Virus record (IMG/VR): IMGVR_UViG_3300012000_000090
Location: 1-30,017 of that record
Source: a virus
Reading direction: 5' to 3' (one strand)
DNA: 30,017 nucleotides
Position 1 is the first letter of the stretch. Each line of letters starts with the position of its first letter. The notes beneath the pieces were generated by a model. The model worked only from the letters and a program-made list of their open reading frames with translations, did no database searches and was not told the DNA's origin. Positions 11,707 to 17,877 of the stretch are shown here, in pieces. The position numbers and the translations under genes are program-made.

Positions 11707-11933
11707 TGTGGAGTAAATATACATTTGTTTGTGACCCTGATGAGTGTGATGCTCTTCTTGAGTTTACCGCCAGGGATGAGTATGGATTCCCTAATGGATC
11801 TGTAGAGATGACCTGCCCATGTGGTAGGAAGATGGCTTATATTAGTTATGATGATGCTTGGGAGCCTATCTTTCCTGTGAGCAACGTCACACCTGCAGGA
11901 CTTGTAAAAATTAACACCAACCCTTATAATTAA
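11706..11933 (+). CDS. Small zinc-ribbon protein
   Basis: 75 residues with C9-x4-C14 and C37-x-C39-GR, a likely zinc ribbon resembling the truncated ribbons of rRNA-binding or transcription proteins. TAATG coupling upstream. Its 3' end contains the promoter TTGTAA-17-TATAAT for the next gene. Confidence 0.68.
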   Translation: MWSKYTFVCDPDECDALLEFTARDEYGFPNGSVEMTCPCGRKMAYISYDDAWEPIFPVSNVTPAGLVKINTNPYN

Positions 11934-11936
11934 TAT

Positions 11937-12089
11937 ATGGACATAAACACATTAAGAGAGTATATAAATATTCACAGAATATCCATGGAGCAAGACTTGG
12001 ATAATATTGACGGAGCAGACTACATGCTTCCGTACCTTGAAGGAGCCATTGCTGTATCTAACCACTACTTGGAGGTAGCAGGTGAATAA
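11937..12089 (+). CDS. Hypothetical 50-residue protein, leaderless
   Basis: MDINTLREYINIHRISMEQD then IDGADYMLPYLEGAI: acidic, helical. TTGTAA (11902-11907), 17 nt and TATAAT (11925-11930) inside the upstream gene end exactly 6 nt before this ATG, so it has an internal leaderless promoter. It shares a short DGAD-containing segment and helix with the next product, possibly an old duplication. Confidence 0.65.
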   Translation: MDINTLREYINIHRISMEQDLDNIDGADYMLPYLEGAIAVSNHYLEVAGE

Positions 12090-12339
12090 TATAGAACTTG
12101 ACCCATACCTACGCAAGCAAGTAGAATTAGGTATGGACGGAGCAGACATAATTCATGGTCATCTAAAGACTATGATGTATGAGATTGAAAAGCAATTGTC
12201 TGAGTATACAAACCAAGACGATGAAGAGTATGACCAAACAGTTAATCGTTTACACCTTGAAGGATACCTTGACGGTTTGTCAGATATATATAGTTTGACA
12301 TATGCTATCGCTTTTGCCAAGGGAGAGTTAAATGAATAA
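12082..12339 (+). CDS. Hypothetical 85-residue helical protein (GTG start)
   Basis: Starts with GTG at 12082, 10 nt after the end of GGAGG, overlapping the previous gene by 8 nt. All helical and acidic: DPYLRKQVELGMDGADIIHG, a coiled middle (YEIEKQLSEYTNQDDEEYDQ) and LEGYLDGLSDIYSLTYAIAF. No family recognised. Confidence 0.66.
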   Translation: MNNIELDPYLRKQVELGMDGADIIHGHLKTMMYEIEKQLSEYTNQDDEEYDQTVNRLHLEGYLDGLSDIYSLTYAIAFAKGELNE

Positions 12340-12763
12340 GTTTATTGAAATGGACTATGATGTATGGGTTGAGACTTATAAGCCTATCCTTAATCATATA
12401 GATACAAATGCTTCCTTTGACGGTATGATGTTTGAGACCTATGATGAAGAATATGAATTTGTCAAGGCTACTGATGAAAACCGTATCTGGATGTATGGAG
12501 ACGGAGACGACGGTGGGTCTTATATCTGGTCTGGCTGGGGATTTGTAAATAGGATTGGTTATTTTATTACTGAGGTACCTTTCCCTGAAGACACGACTAT
12601 TCAAATCAGAGTTAGTTTTAATTGGTTCTACTGTGAAAATTGTCAGGCAGAGTTTGAGGACCCTGATAATACTATTAGAGATGCCTTTGATGAGGCAGAC
12701 TTGCTAAAATGCCCTGAGTGTGCTACCATTGAAGAAATGACCTTAGTAGGATTGGAGAAGTAA
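12332..12763 (+). CDS. Phage protein with C-terminal zinc ribbon
   Basis: 143 residues. The N-terminal 90 form a Trp- and Tyr-rich acidic domain with WMYGDGDDGGSYIWSGWGFV; the C-terminal part has C101-xx-C104 and C127-xx-C130 spanning an acidic insert. The first half looks like a recurring phage accessory domain of unknown role and the second is a structural zinc site. Overlaps the previous gene by 8 nt; followed directly by the next ATG. Confidence 0.7.
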   Translation: MNKFIEMDYDVWVETYKPILNHIDTNASFDGMMFETYDEEYEFVKATDENRIWMYGDGDDGGSYIWSGWGFVNRIGYFITEVPFPEDTTIQIRVSFNWFYCENCQAEFEDPDNTIRDAFDEADLLKCPECATIEEMTLVGLEK

Positions 12764-12958
12764 ATGCCACTATATACAGTAATTGCCAAACGAGAGGTTT
12801 GGGCTGAGATAGAAGTAGAAGCCAAAGATGAGTTTGAGGCTGAGCAAAAGGTTCAGTTTTGGGAAGGCATTGACGGCAACGAAGAAGAATATTACTATGA
12901 TTGGTTCCCTTGGGAGTTTGAGTCAATTGACGAGCAGGTAGAAGAGGAGACAAAATAA
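12764..12958 (+). CDS. Small DpnD/PcfM-like strand-helix protein
   Basis: 64 residues: MPLYTVIAKREVWAEIEVEA is a strand leading into KDEFEAEQKV, the strand-EAxxxxEAE-helix pattern of DpnD/PcfM-type small proteins; the rest is very acidic and aromatic. Those relatives are phage or plasmid accessory proteins of unclear role. Stop overlaps the next ATG. Confidence 0.6.
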   Translation: MPLYTVIAKREVWAEIEVEAKDEFEAEQKVQFWEGIDGNEEEYYYDWFPWEFESIDEQVEEETK

Positions 12959-13314
12959 TGGGAGCACGTATTAACTTTGTATTCAAGGATGTTGAGGACG
13001 AGGCACACGTAGTACTATACAGCCATTGGGGTGAGACTGAATGGCAGCGGGACCTAGCAATGGCCCTGCAGCATTCTAAGCCTAGGTGGTCAGACTATGC
13101 ATACTTTACACGTATGATGATTAGTTATCTTATGCAAGACTCCGTGCTAGAGGAAACAGGGTTTGGTATTTATGCTATCACTGGTACCAACTTTGATTTA
13201 GGTGAGACTACCGTCGTTATTGACATTGCTAAAGAAACTATTAATCATGTGGGCTCCACAGTGACAGTTGACTGGGATAAATTTATCACAGCATATGCAC
13301 CAGCGCTAGTTTAG
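12958..13314 (+). CDS. Hypothetical 118-residue phage protein
   Basis: MGARINFVFKD then VVLYSHWGETEWQRDLAMAL, a helix through YFTRMMISYLMQDS, and a beta C-terminus (FGIYAITGT, TTVVIDIAKETINHVG). The VLYSHWG start occurs in small phage proteins of unknown function. Last gene of the operon; a structured RNA segment and terminator follow. Confidence 0.7.
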   Translation: MGARINFVFKDVEDEAHVVLYSHWGETEWQRDLAMALQHSKPRWSDYAYFTRMMISYLMQDSVLEETGFGIYAITGTNFDLGETTVVIDIAKETINHVGSTVTVDWDKFITAYAPALV

Positions 13315-13328
13315 ATTTACAATGAGCA

Positions 13329-13404
13329 GCATGGATCCTAGGGTCAGGACCATGCACTGGGGGAGGCAGAACTGTGGTGGGTTTGCCTCCTCCAACACTT
13401 TTTG
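13329..13404 (+). terminator. Double hairpin with terminator
   Basis: Hairpin 1: GCATGG-A-TCCT / AGGA-CCATGC (13329-13355), 10 bp with one bulged A. Hairpin 2: GGAGGCA/TGCCTCC (13362-13368, 13384-13390), followed after CCAACAC-type bases by five T. Hairpin 2 closes the 11181-13314 operon; hairpin 1 could be part of the 3' end structure or of a small RNA. Confidence 0.6.
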
Positions 13405-13428
13405 GTATAATGGAAATGAGGGGGGACT

Positions 13429-13659
13429 ATGAGAAGAATACAATCAAGCGTATCTACATCAGAGGAACGAACGGCTAAGAAAATTACACAATCAATACAA
13501 GACTTGACATTAGATTTAGAACGAGTTGGATACTATATTGCAACCGCAATGCCTTATTTACATTTTCGTAGATTTATAGAAGTTGCTGAGTCAGCCTCTC
13601 ACGAAGCAAATATTAAAGCAGACATTGAATATGCGAGAAAGGTGCACAATGGATTTTAA
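13429..13659 (+). CDS. Hypothetical 76-residue helical protein
   Basis: Basic N-terminus (MRRIQSSVSTSEERTAKKIT) then two long helices. A TATAAT box (13406-13411) and a strong AGGGGGG ribosome-binding site (13418-13424) precede ATG 13429, so the leader is only about 11 nt. Overlaps the next gene by 11 nt. Function unknown. Confidence 0.67.
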   Translation: MRRIQSSVSTSEERTAKKITQSIQDLTLDLERVGYYIATAMPYLHFRRFIEVAESASHEANIKADIEYARKVHNGF

Positions 13660-13912
13660 AACAAAATGTCAAATCTTAAATCAGGTTTGGTCAGATTATA
13701 AATTTGAAGTTGACTTTAAAGATTTTATAGAGTACAATGATTTAGGTTTGCCACTTGCTGCTTTAATTGATGAGGAGATTGTTTCATCATCACCAAGAGC
13801 AGAGGTCTATGTTGAGGAAACATATCTTTTATTGCTTCATGCTTTGGGCATTGAGGACAAAGACTATGATTCATTAGAGGCAATGTTCTTTGAGGCAGGC
13901 AAGACAGAGTAA
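13649..13912 (+). CDS. Hypothetical 87-residue acidic protein
   Basis: MDFKTKCQILNQVWSDYKFE, then DFIEYNDLGLPLAALIDEE and a helical C-terminus. LGLPLAALIDEEIVS with acidic flanks is common in small phage proteins predicted as all-helical, whose role is unknown. Start 13649 chosen after GAGAAAGG; the longer frame from 13583 would overlap the previous gene by 77 nt. Confidence 0.68.
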   Translation: MDFKTKCQILNQVWSDYKFEVDFKDFIEYNDLGLPLAALIDEEIVSSSPRAEVYVEETYLLLLHALGIEDKDYDSLEAMFFEAGKTE

Positions 13913-14080
13913 AATCTGTTTTTGCCCCCGAGAAACCTTTCCAAACCTTATTACGATCCGAACATTTTATCTCCCAGACATTACGAACGATCTTTTTAAA
14001 ATCCTGGAACTATTTTCCAAACCTCCTAGCATATAAAACCTTCTTTGTCAAACCATCCTATACGATGATATAATTTCTAT
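13913..14080 (+). promoter_or_regulatory. Non-coding stretch with leaderless promoter
   Basis: No gene seen. It holds CCCCCGAG (13925-13932), the 15-nt CCAAACCTTATTACG copy (13941-13955), ATTACGATCCG (13950-13960, repeated at 14508-14518), further AAACCT repeats, and finally TTGTCA (14045-14050), 18 nt, TATAAT (14069-14074), 6 nt before ATG 14081. Confidence 0.6.
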
Positions 14081-14263
14081 ATGCCAAGAAGATATTTTTC
14101 AAACATTCCAAATGAAAAACGATATGAGTCTGCCCATAGAGAAGAATATACCGATGTAAGGTTTGAACGTATTGTATATAGGGGTATTACGAACCTCTTA
14201 TCTATCCCCCGCCGTTTTGCCAGGGGGATTACGAAGGCCCTCAAAAAATCGTGGGACCTATAA
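14081..14263 (+). CDS. Small basic protein, leaderless
   Basis: 60 residues, Arg/Lys-rich (MPRRYFSNIPNEKRYESAHR; PRRFARGITKALKKSWDL), probably nucleic-acid-binding. The segment VRFERIVYRGI resembles IRFERFGDRWFG in the next product (14404), hinting at a diverged pair. The only start evidence is the 6-nt distance to TATAAT. Confidence 0.5.
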   Translation: MPRRYFSNIPNEKRYESAHREEYTDVRFERIVYRGITNLLSIPRRFARGITKALKKSWDL

Positions 14264-14403
14264 TAAACATACCAAATTCCCCTAGTATAACTACCAATAG
14301 AAAAACAATCTTTTTCTTGGAAATATAAAACATATCAAACCTTTTTAATTCTTTTTGGGGCAAATTTGTTTATTTTTTAAGGATTTGACAAACAAGGTTT
14401 TGT
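14264..14403. other. AT-rich non-coding stretch
   Basis: 140 nt without a gene. Poly-pyrimidine and poly-T stretches, one AAACC(T)n copy and a TTGACA (14385-14390) with no convincing -10 at 17 nt. Nothing more was seen. Confidence 0.4.
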
Positions 14404-14613
14404 ATGATATATGCCCCATATAAGGTGTTTGACAAACAATTGGATATGTGGTATAAGGGGGATATAAGGTTTGAAAGGTTTGGAGATAGGTGGTTTGGCA
14501 AAAGCCCATTACGATCCGCCATCTATAAAAGTGTTCTATTCTCCACTATCCTCCACAACACTCCACTTCTAGGACAAATATTAAAAATATCAGTAAGATT
14601 TAATTGTGGATAA
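14404..14613 (+). CDS. Possible 69-residue basic protein
   Basis: MIYAPYKVFDKQLDMWYKGD, IRFERFGDRWFG, then a hydrophobic helix (AIYKSVLFSTILHNTPLLG). There is no ribosome-binding site and the upstream promoter is poor, but the RFER similarity to the 14081 product supports it slightly. Its end overlaps a DnaA box (14605-14613). Confidence 0.38.
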   Translation: MIYAPYKVFDKQLDMWYKGDIRFERFGDRWFGKSPLRSAIYKSVLFSTILHNTPLLGQILKISVRFNCG

Positions 14614-14678
14614 ACCTGTGGATAACTTACATTTTTGTGGGTATTGACATATGGATAACCAATTGATATACTTAGATT
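14605..14678 (+). promoter_or_regulatory. Tandem DnaA boxes and leaderless promoter
   Basis: Two perfect DnaA boxes on minus, TGTGGATAA at 14605-14613 and 14617-14625, with the same 12-nt period as the pair at 6485/6497 but inverted. TTGACA (14644-14649), 17 nt ending TGA, TATACT (14667-14672), then 6 nt to ATG 14679. Confidence 0.75.
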
Positions 14679-14825
14679 ATGAACATATACAAAGTATCCT
14701 TATTAGATTATGCCAGAGCATTTGATCTAGAATTATTTGCCTCAACTGAAGAAGAAGCCAAAGCGATGGCACTAAGAGAAGAACCCCATATGAACATTAC
14801 TAAGATTGTTTGTCTTACAGATTAA
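14679..14825 (+). CDS. Hypothetical 48-residue protein, leaderless
   Basis: MNIYKVSLLDYARAFDLELFASTEEEAKAMAL: a strand then FASTEEEA leading a helix, and a final strand (NITKIVCLTD). This compact strand-helix-strand unit with a TEEEA cap resembles those in the 5775, 9299 and 12764 products. Promoter placement defines the start. Confidence 0.65.
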   Translation: MNIYKVSLLDYARAFDLELFASTEEEAKAMALREEPHMNITKIVCLTD

Positions 14826-14941
14826 AAACGGTACTGTTTGTGCTATTTGGGCATATGGGCTATAGGGCTTATGTGTTATATCTTATACTAGGGATTATGG
14901 TCATTCTTGACATCCCCCGCAAAATTTGATATGCTTGATCT
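14826..14941 (+). promoter_or_regulatory. Leaderless promoter
   Basis: TTGACA (14907-14912), 17 nt ending TGA, TATGCT (14930-14935), then 6 nt to ATG 14942. The remaining upstream sequence shows no clear terminator. Confidence 0.72.
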
Positions 14942-15115
14942 ATGAGTATAGACGACATGACATTAAGAGAAGAGATAGCAAGGGCTATAGAGGCTATCCC
15001 TATTGAACCTGGATTAACAAATGCTTTGGGTATGCGTATAGAGGCAGCAAAGGTTGCAAGAGGATTGGATAATTATATGACTCAGTGGTTTGAAAGACAA
15101 CTGGACTTTGAATGA
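14942..15115 (+). CDS. Hypothetical 57-residue helical protein, leaderless
   Basis: MSIDDMTLREEIARAIEAIP, then MRIEAAKVARGLDNYM: two amphipathic helices, a common architecture of small phage accessory proteins. TGA overlaps the next ATG. Function unknown. Confidence 0.66.
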   Translation: MSIDDMTLREEIARAIEAIPIEPGLTNALGMRIEAAKVARGLDNYMTQWFERQLDFE

Positions 15116-15318
15116 TTAACCTTGAAATCCCTGATCCCTTTACTGCCTTTCGCATAGAAAAATATAATCGCACAAAAGGATTACGATATGACTTCTTTAG
15201 TGGCGAATGGGATATGGAATGTGGTGCTTGTGGAGAACCTCTCAATGCTCCCAATAGAAAGACTATGACCAAGATACGTTTGTATCATACTAGGAATGAG
15301 TGTTTAAATGGTTACTAA
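15112..15318 (+). CDS. Small zinc-finger protein
   Basis: 68 residues with C37-xx-C40-GEPL and H59-x4-C64, a Cys2-His-Cys zinc site. Coupled by ATGA to the leaderless gene upstream and overlapping the next gene by 11 nt. Function unknown. Confidence 0.68.
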   Translation: MINLEIPDPFTAFRIEKYNRTKGLRYDFFSGEWDMECGACGEPLNAPNRKTMTKIRLYHTRNECLNGY

Positions 15319-15514
15319 GAATGAATGTGCACAATGTGAAATGTCTCATAAAGATCCTATCTTTTGGGATACTCACCAAACCATGAGCGATGGTATTATC
15401 TGGTGTCCTAATGGTAAAAGTAGGTCTGTTGATGAGATGACTACCGCCATTGTTTCAAGATATAAGGCTGAAGTAAAGGCTAAGTATGGCAATAAGAAAA
15501 GACACCGCCAATGA
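15308..15514 (+). CDS. Small Cys-containing protein
   Basis: 68 residues: C7-xx-C10, a distant C33, then a basic C-terminal helix (IVSRYKAEVKAKYGNKKRHRQ). Possible zinc and nucleic-acid binding. Its stop overlaps the next ATG. Confidence 0.66.
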   Translation: MVTKNECAQCEMSHKDPIFWDTHQTMSDGIIWCPNGKSRSVDEMTTAIVSRYKAEVKAKYGNKKRHRQ

Positions 15515-15639
15515 AAGAATGTGCTCACACTTGGTATATGAGAGAACTTGGGATACAATGTACTAAGTGTTTAATTATATGGGAGAGTGATGAAAGAACC
15601 ACGGATAATGCAAATGGATTGGAAAGCCCTAGGATATGA
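15511..15639 (+). CDS. Zinc-site microprotein
   Basis: 42 residues: C4, H6 and C17-xx-C20 (MKECAHTWYMRELGIQCTKC), a complete His/Cys3 site typical of small phage proteins that begin CxHxW. Coupled by ATGA. Its 3' end overlaps the next frame from 15590 by 50 nt. Confidence 0.6.
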   Translation: MKECAHTWYMRELGIQCTKCLIIWESDERTTDNANGLESPRI

Positions 15640-15706
15640 AAGGATATATGTAGATGGCAAACTCAGATGGGTTCCTCAGCAAGTCAAAGACGATTCAGAA
15701 GACTAG
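15590..15706 (+). CDS. Hypothetical 38-residue protein, overlapping frames
   Basis: MKEPRIMQMDWKALGYERIYVDGKLRWVPQQVKDDSED. The sequence reads like a genuine small domain (GYERIYVDGKLRWVP) and GGGAGAG lies 4-10 nt upstream. It overlaps the previous gene by 50 nt and the annotated start of the next by 53 nt, so one of the three boundaries may be wrong. Confidence 0.5.
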   Translation: MKEPRIMQMDWKALGYERIYVDGKLRWVPQQVKDDSED

Positions 15707-15965
15707 AATACTACCATTACGATGGATAGGAAATATCTGTGGAGCATATGCAGGTAATCATTTAGTTAAGTGTTTTGATTATGATGAAGAGGGCAAGTTA
15801 GGCTTTGCTTATAAGTACCACGAAAAAATGTGGACATACCTTAATAAACCTTATGAATGGTGGGGCACTTATTATGAACTTGATCTTAAAGGGCTTAAAG
15901 ATGATTTAAAAGGATCTGGGTGGGATGATTATGATGAAGATGGTAAGGCATACTGGGAAGATTAA
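15654..15965 (+). CDS. Hypothetical acidic protein
   Basis: Up to 103 residues. The convincing part begins near residue 23 (RWIGNICGAYAGNHLVKCFD), followed by a Trp/Tyr-rich region and an acidic end. ATG 15654 has AAGGA 9 nt upstream, but the first 20 residues overlap another frame, so the true start could be a later non-ATG codon. No family recognised. Confidence 0.58.
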   Translation: MANSDGFLSKSKTIQKTRILPLRWIGNICGAYAGNHLVKCFDYDEEGKLGFAYKYHEKMWTYLNKPYEWWGTYYELDLKGLKDDLKGSGWDDYDEDGKAYWED

Positions 15966-16055
15966 CCGCTAGTGAGTCGTTAGACTCATAGTTTGGTATG
16001 CAACCCTCTTTTCGCCGAACTTTACAAACTAAAGAATTTGTAGTATACTGATTAG
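15966..16055 (+). promoter_or_regulatory. Hairpin and leaderless promoter
   Basis: Perfect hairpin TGAGTC-GTTA-GACTCA (15973-15988) without a T-run, then TTTACA (16021-16026), 17 nt, TATACT (16044-16049) and 6 nt to ATG 16056. Confidence 0.65.
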
Positions 16056-16154
16056 ATGAATGAAGCAGATTTTGACAGAGAGTTTAATATGCCAGAAAAA
16101 ACTATTAACGATATTAAACGAGAGATAGAAGAAACCAAAGGCCCAAGCGAATGA
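16056..16154 (+). CDS. Microprotein, 32 residues, leaderless
   Basis: MNEADFDREFNMPEKTINDIKREIEETKGPSE: a charged helix. The promoter sets the start at the RNA 5' end and its TGA overlaps the ATG of the membrane protein that follows, so translation is probably coupled. Confidence 0.62.
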   Translation: MNEADFDREFNMPEKTINDIKREIEETKGPSE

Positions 16155-16363
16155 TGTGGTCTTGGGTTTTAGCAGTCATTGGCGTTACAGGTATTTTTTT
16201 TGTTGGTCGCAAAACTATTTGGGGATGGTTTGTTTTGCTATTTAATGAATGCCTGTGGATTGCCTATGCATTAGTAACAGATCAATATGGATTTATATTC
16301 TCTGCTCTTGCATATGCAGCAGTATATATTAAGTCATACCTACATTGGAAGCGAGAAGAATAA
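16151..16363 (+). CDS. Small membrane protein
   Basis: 70 residues with three hydrophobic segments (about 3-18, 22-41, 47-63) and the loop FVGRKTIWGWFV; ends in a basic HWKREE tail. The segment order and the GRK-x-x-WGW loop are like a small integral-membrane protein often found near tail or lysis genes of actinobacterial phages; a holin role is possible but not shown. Confidence 0.68.
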   Translation: MMWSWVLAVIGVTGIFFVGRKTIWGWFVLLFNECLWIAYALVTDQYGFIFSALAYAAVYIKSYLHWKREE

Positions 16364-16364
16364 A

Positions 16365-16607
16365 ATGTCTGAAGTAACACAAAAAGAATTAGAAACATGG
16401 CTTGATGAACTAGATGATGATCGTAAGGCTGTCATTGCTAATATAGTTATTCTTACAGTTAAAGAAATTAGAGAGCAGATTGCTATGGATATCATGGCTA
16501 CTATACCGCTTTGGGAACGCAATGGCTGGCTTAAGAGTCGCAGAACTAGAAAAGCCTTTGAAGCAGGTGCTGCTATTGCTAGAGGTCAAAACGAAACAGT
16601 GATATAA
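16365..16607 (+). CDS. Hypothetical 80-residue protein
   Basis: MSEVTQKELETWLDELDDDR then ANIVILTVKEIREQIAMDIM, and a C-terminal basic segment (RNGWLKSRRTRKAFEAGAAI). Helical, possibly membrane-peripheral. Start 16365 immediately follows the previous stop; a longer frame from 16287 overlaps the membrane gene and is rejected. Confidence 0.66.
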   Translation: MSEVTQKELETWLDELDDDRKAVIANIVILTVKEIREQIAMDIMATIPLWERNGWLKSRRTRKAFEAGAAIARGQNETVI

Positions 16608-16614
16608 TCATCTT

Positions 16615-16896
16615 ATGTCACAACACTCATTAATTACTTTAAGCAACACTACCGCTACTCGTTTGACTCCAAACGGTGGACATTCAGGCATGGATATTAC
16701 ACTTCAAAATGTTAATGACACAGGCTATATCTACATTGGTGCAGAAGGAGTTGCTATTGCCAATTATGGTTATAGAATTGCTCCTAATACTGCCATATCT
16801 TTTGAACTACCTGGTCAAGATGCACTTTATGCAATTGGATCAACAGGCGGATTAAAAATTGCTGTAATGCAAACTGATCTGGAACGAAGTGCATAA
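16615..16896 (+). CDS. Putative virion fibre-associated protein
   Basis: 93 residues, all beta: MSQHSLITLSNTTATRLTPN, MDITLQNVNDTGYIYIGAEG, NYGYRIAPNTAISFELPGQD, LYAIGSTG. This is a familiar layout of small phage tail or fibre accessory proteins (jelly-roll-like, repeated 8-10-residue strands). TATAAT (16603-16608) lies 6 nt before the ATG. Stop overlaps the next start. Confidence 0.66.
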   Translation: MSQHSLITLSNTTATRLTPNGGHSGMDITLQNVNDTGYIYIGAEGVAIANYGYRIAPNTAISFELPGQDALYAIGSTGGLKIAVMQTDLERSA

Positions 16897-17594
16897 TGGC
16901 ACGTTTTACTAGCGTTGGTGCAACAGGACAATCATTTACATTAAAAGGAAACTATGCAACATTAGCATTATTTAATGCAGGAGCAGGTGCATCAGCAGGA
17001 ACTTCAGGAGATGCATGGATTATAGAGTCAGATGGATCTCTTATGGTTTATTCAACTGCAGAAGGTTGGATTGACGCAGGAGATATTATTGGTCCACAAG
17101 GACCTAAAGGAGATACTGGAAATACTGGAGCAAGTGGGACTTCAGGACTAGAAACCTGGACTAGATATTCTCCAACTTTTGCTGCAACAGGATTATCATT
17201 TACTGGAACTGGTGCTACATATCCAACATATAATTCTTATTATGTTAAAGCAGGAAAGTTAGTAAGTTTTGTTATTCAGGTTGATTGCAATACTGTTACT
17301 AATTTTGGTACAGGACAATACAAACTACAACTACCATTTACTCCAGCATTTGGGTATAATCATTTTAGTGGATGGGTTTGGGCTGATCCAAATATAAGTC
17401 CTGATACTGGAACTGGTCATACAATTCTTAATGTTGATCATGCAGGAATTACGGATGTTCTAGATTTGCATTACCTAAAACAATCTGGTGGTGCCAATTC
17501 TCCAATCAGAGAAGGATTATTTCTTCAAGATACTCCAGTAACATTAACAACTATTAGCAAAATATATGTTAATGGTACTTATATATCTCAGTAA
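16896..17594 (+). CDS. Tail-fibre-like protein with short collagen-like repeat
   Basis: 232 residues. Residues about 1-65 form an N-terminal attachment-type domain found in phage fibre proteins (ATGQSFTLKGNYATLALFNA). Then about six Gly-X-Y triplets (GPQGPKGDTGNTGASGTSG) make a collagen-like stem, followed by a beta-rich C-terminal domain. This N-domain/stem/receptor-tip order is that of phage tail fibres or head fibres. The Pro and Lys in the stem could be substrates for the oxygenase gene 17878 and later glycosyltransferases (inference). Confidence 0.78.
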   Translation: MARFTSVGATGQSFTLKGNYATLALFNAGAGASAGTSGDAWIIESDGSLMVYSTAEGWIDAGDIIGPQGPKGDTGNTGASGTSGLETWTRYSPTFAATGLSFTGTGATYPTYNSYYVKAGKLVSFVIQVDCNTVTNFGTGQYKLQLPFTPAFGYNHFSGWVWADPNISPDTGTGHTILNVDHAGITDVLDLHYLKQSGGANSPIREGLFLQDTPVTLTTISKIYVNGTYISQ

Positions 17595-17597
17595 CAA

Positions 17598-17632
17598 TTG
17601 ACTTCTACACCTTTGTTTGCTATACTTGATAT
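17598..17632 (+). promoter_or_regulatory. Leaderless promoter
   Basis: TTGACT (17598-17603), 17 nt ending TGC, TATACT (17621-17626), 6 nt to ATG 17633. It starts 4 nt after the fibre gene. Confidence 0.78.
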
Positions 17633-17767
17633 ATGAACCTAAACAGAACACCTTACATTGGCTTTGGAATTCTTTATGCACCAAAGACTCTAATCAATAA
17701 TGGTCATATCATTATCAACTTTTTAATCTGGGAATTAAACATTACCTGGGGTCCTCTTGGCGAGTAA
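17633..17767 (+). CDS. Hypothetical 44-residue protein, leaderless
   Basis: MNLNRTPYIGFGILYAPKTL then a hydrophobic segment (GHIIINFLIWELNITWGPLG). Possibly membrane-associated. The start is set by the promoter. Overlaps the next frame by 11 nt. Confidence 0.6.
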   Translation: MNLNRTPYIGFGILYAPKTLINNGHIIINFLIWELNITWGPLGE

Positions 17768-17870
17768 TAGAACAGTTACTTGTCCACAATGTGACAAAGA
17801 GATTGAAGTACGATCTGGCTTTGCACACTTTACTTTAAATAATCACATAGCAAAAGAACACAAGGTATAA
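17757..17870 (+). CDS. C2H2 zinc-finger microprotein (TTG start)
   Basis: 37 residues: C9-xx-C12 then H30-x4-H35, spacing of a classical C2H2 finger (TCPQCDKEI...NNHIAKEHKV). TTG at 17757 is preceded by CTGGGG. Its last codons contain the TATAAT of the next gene's leaderless promoter. Confidence 0.55.
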   Translation: MASNRTVTCPQCDKEIEVRSGFAHFTLNNHIAKEHKV

Positions 17871-17877
17871 TTATTTT

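Noticed and set aside
12643-12986. Minus-strand frames within the 11181-13314 operon
   Set aside because: They are shadows of coupled plus-strand genes that have overlapping starts and stops and ribosome-binding sites.
17780-17788. TTGTCCACA as a Streptomyces-type DnaA box
   Set aside because: It lies within the coding sequence of the C2H2 microprotein and encodes its first Cys; no promoter module surrounds it.
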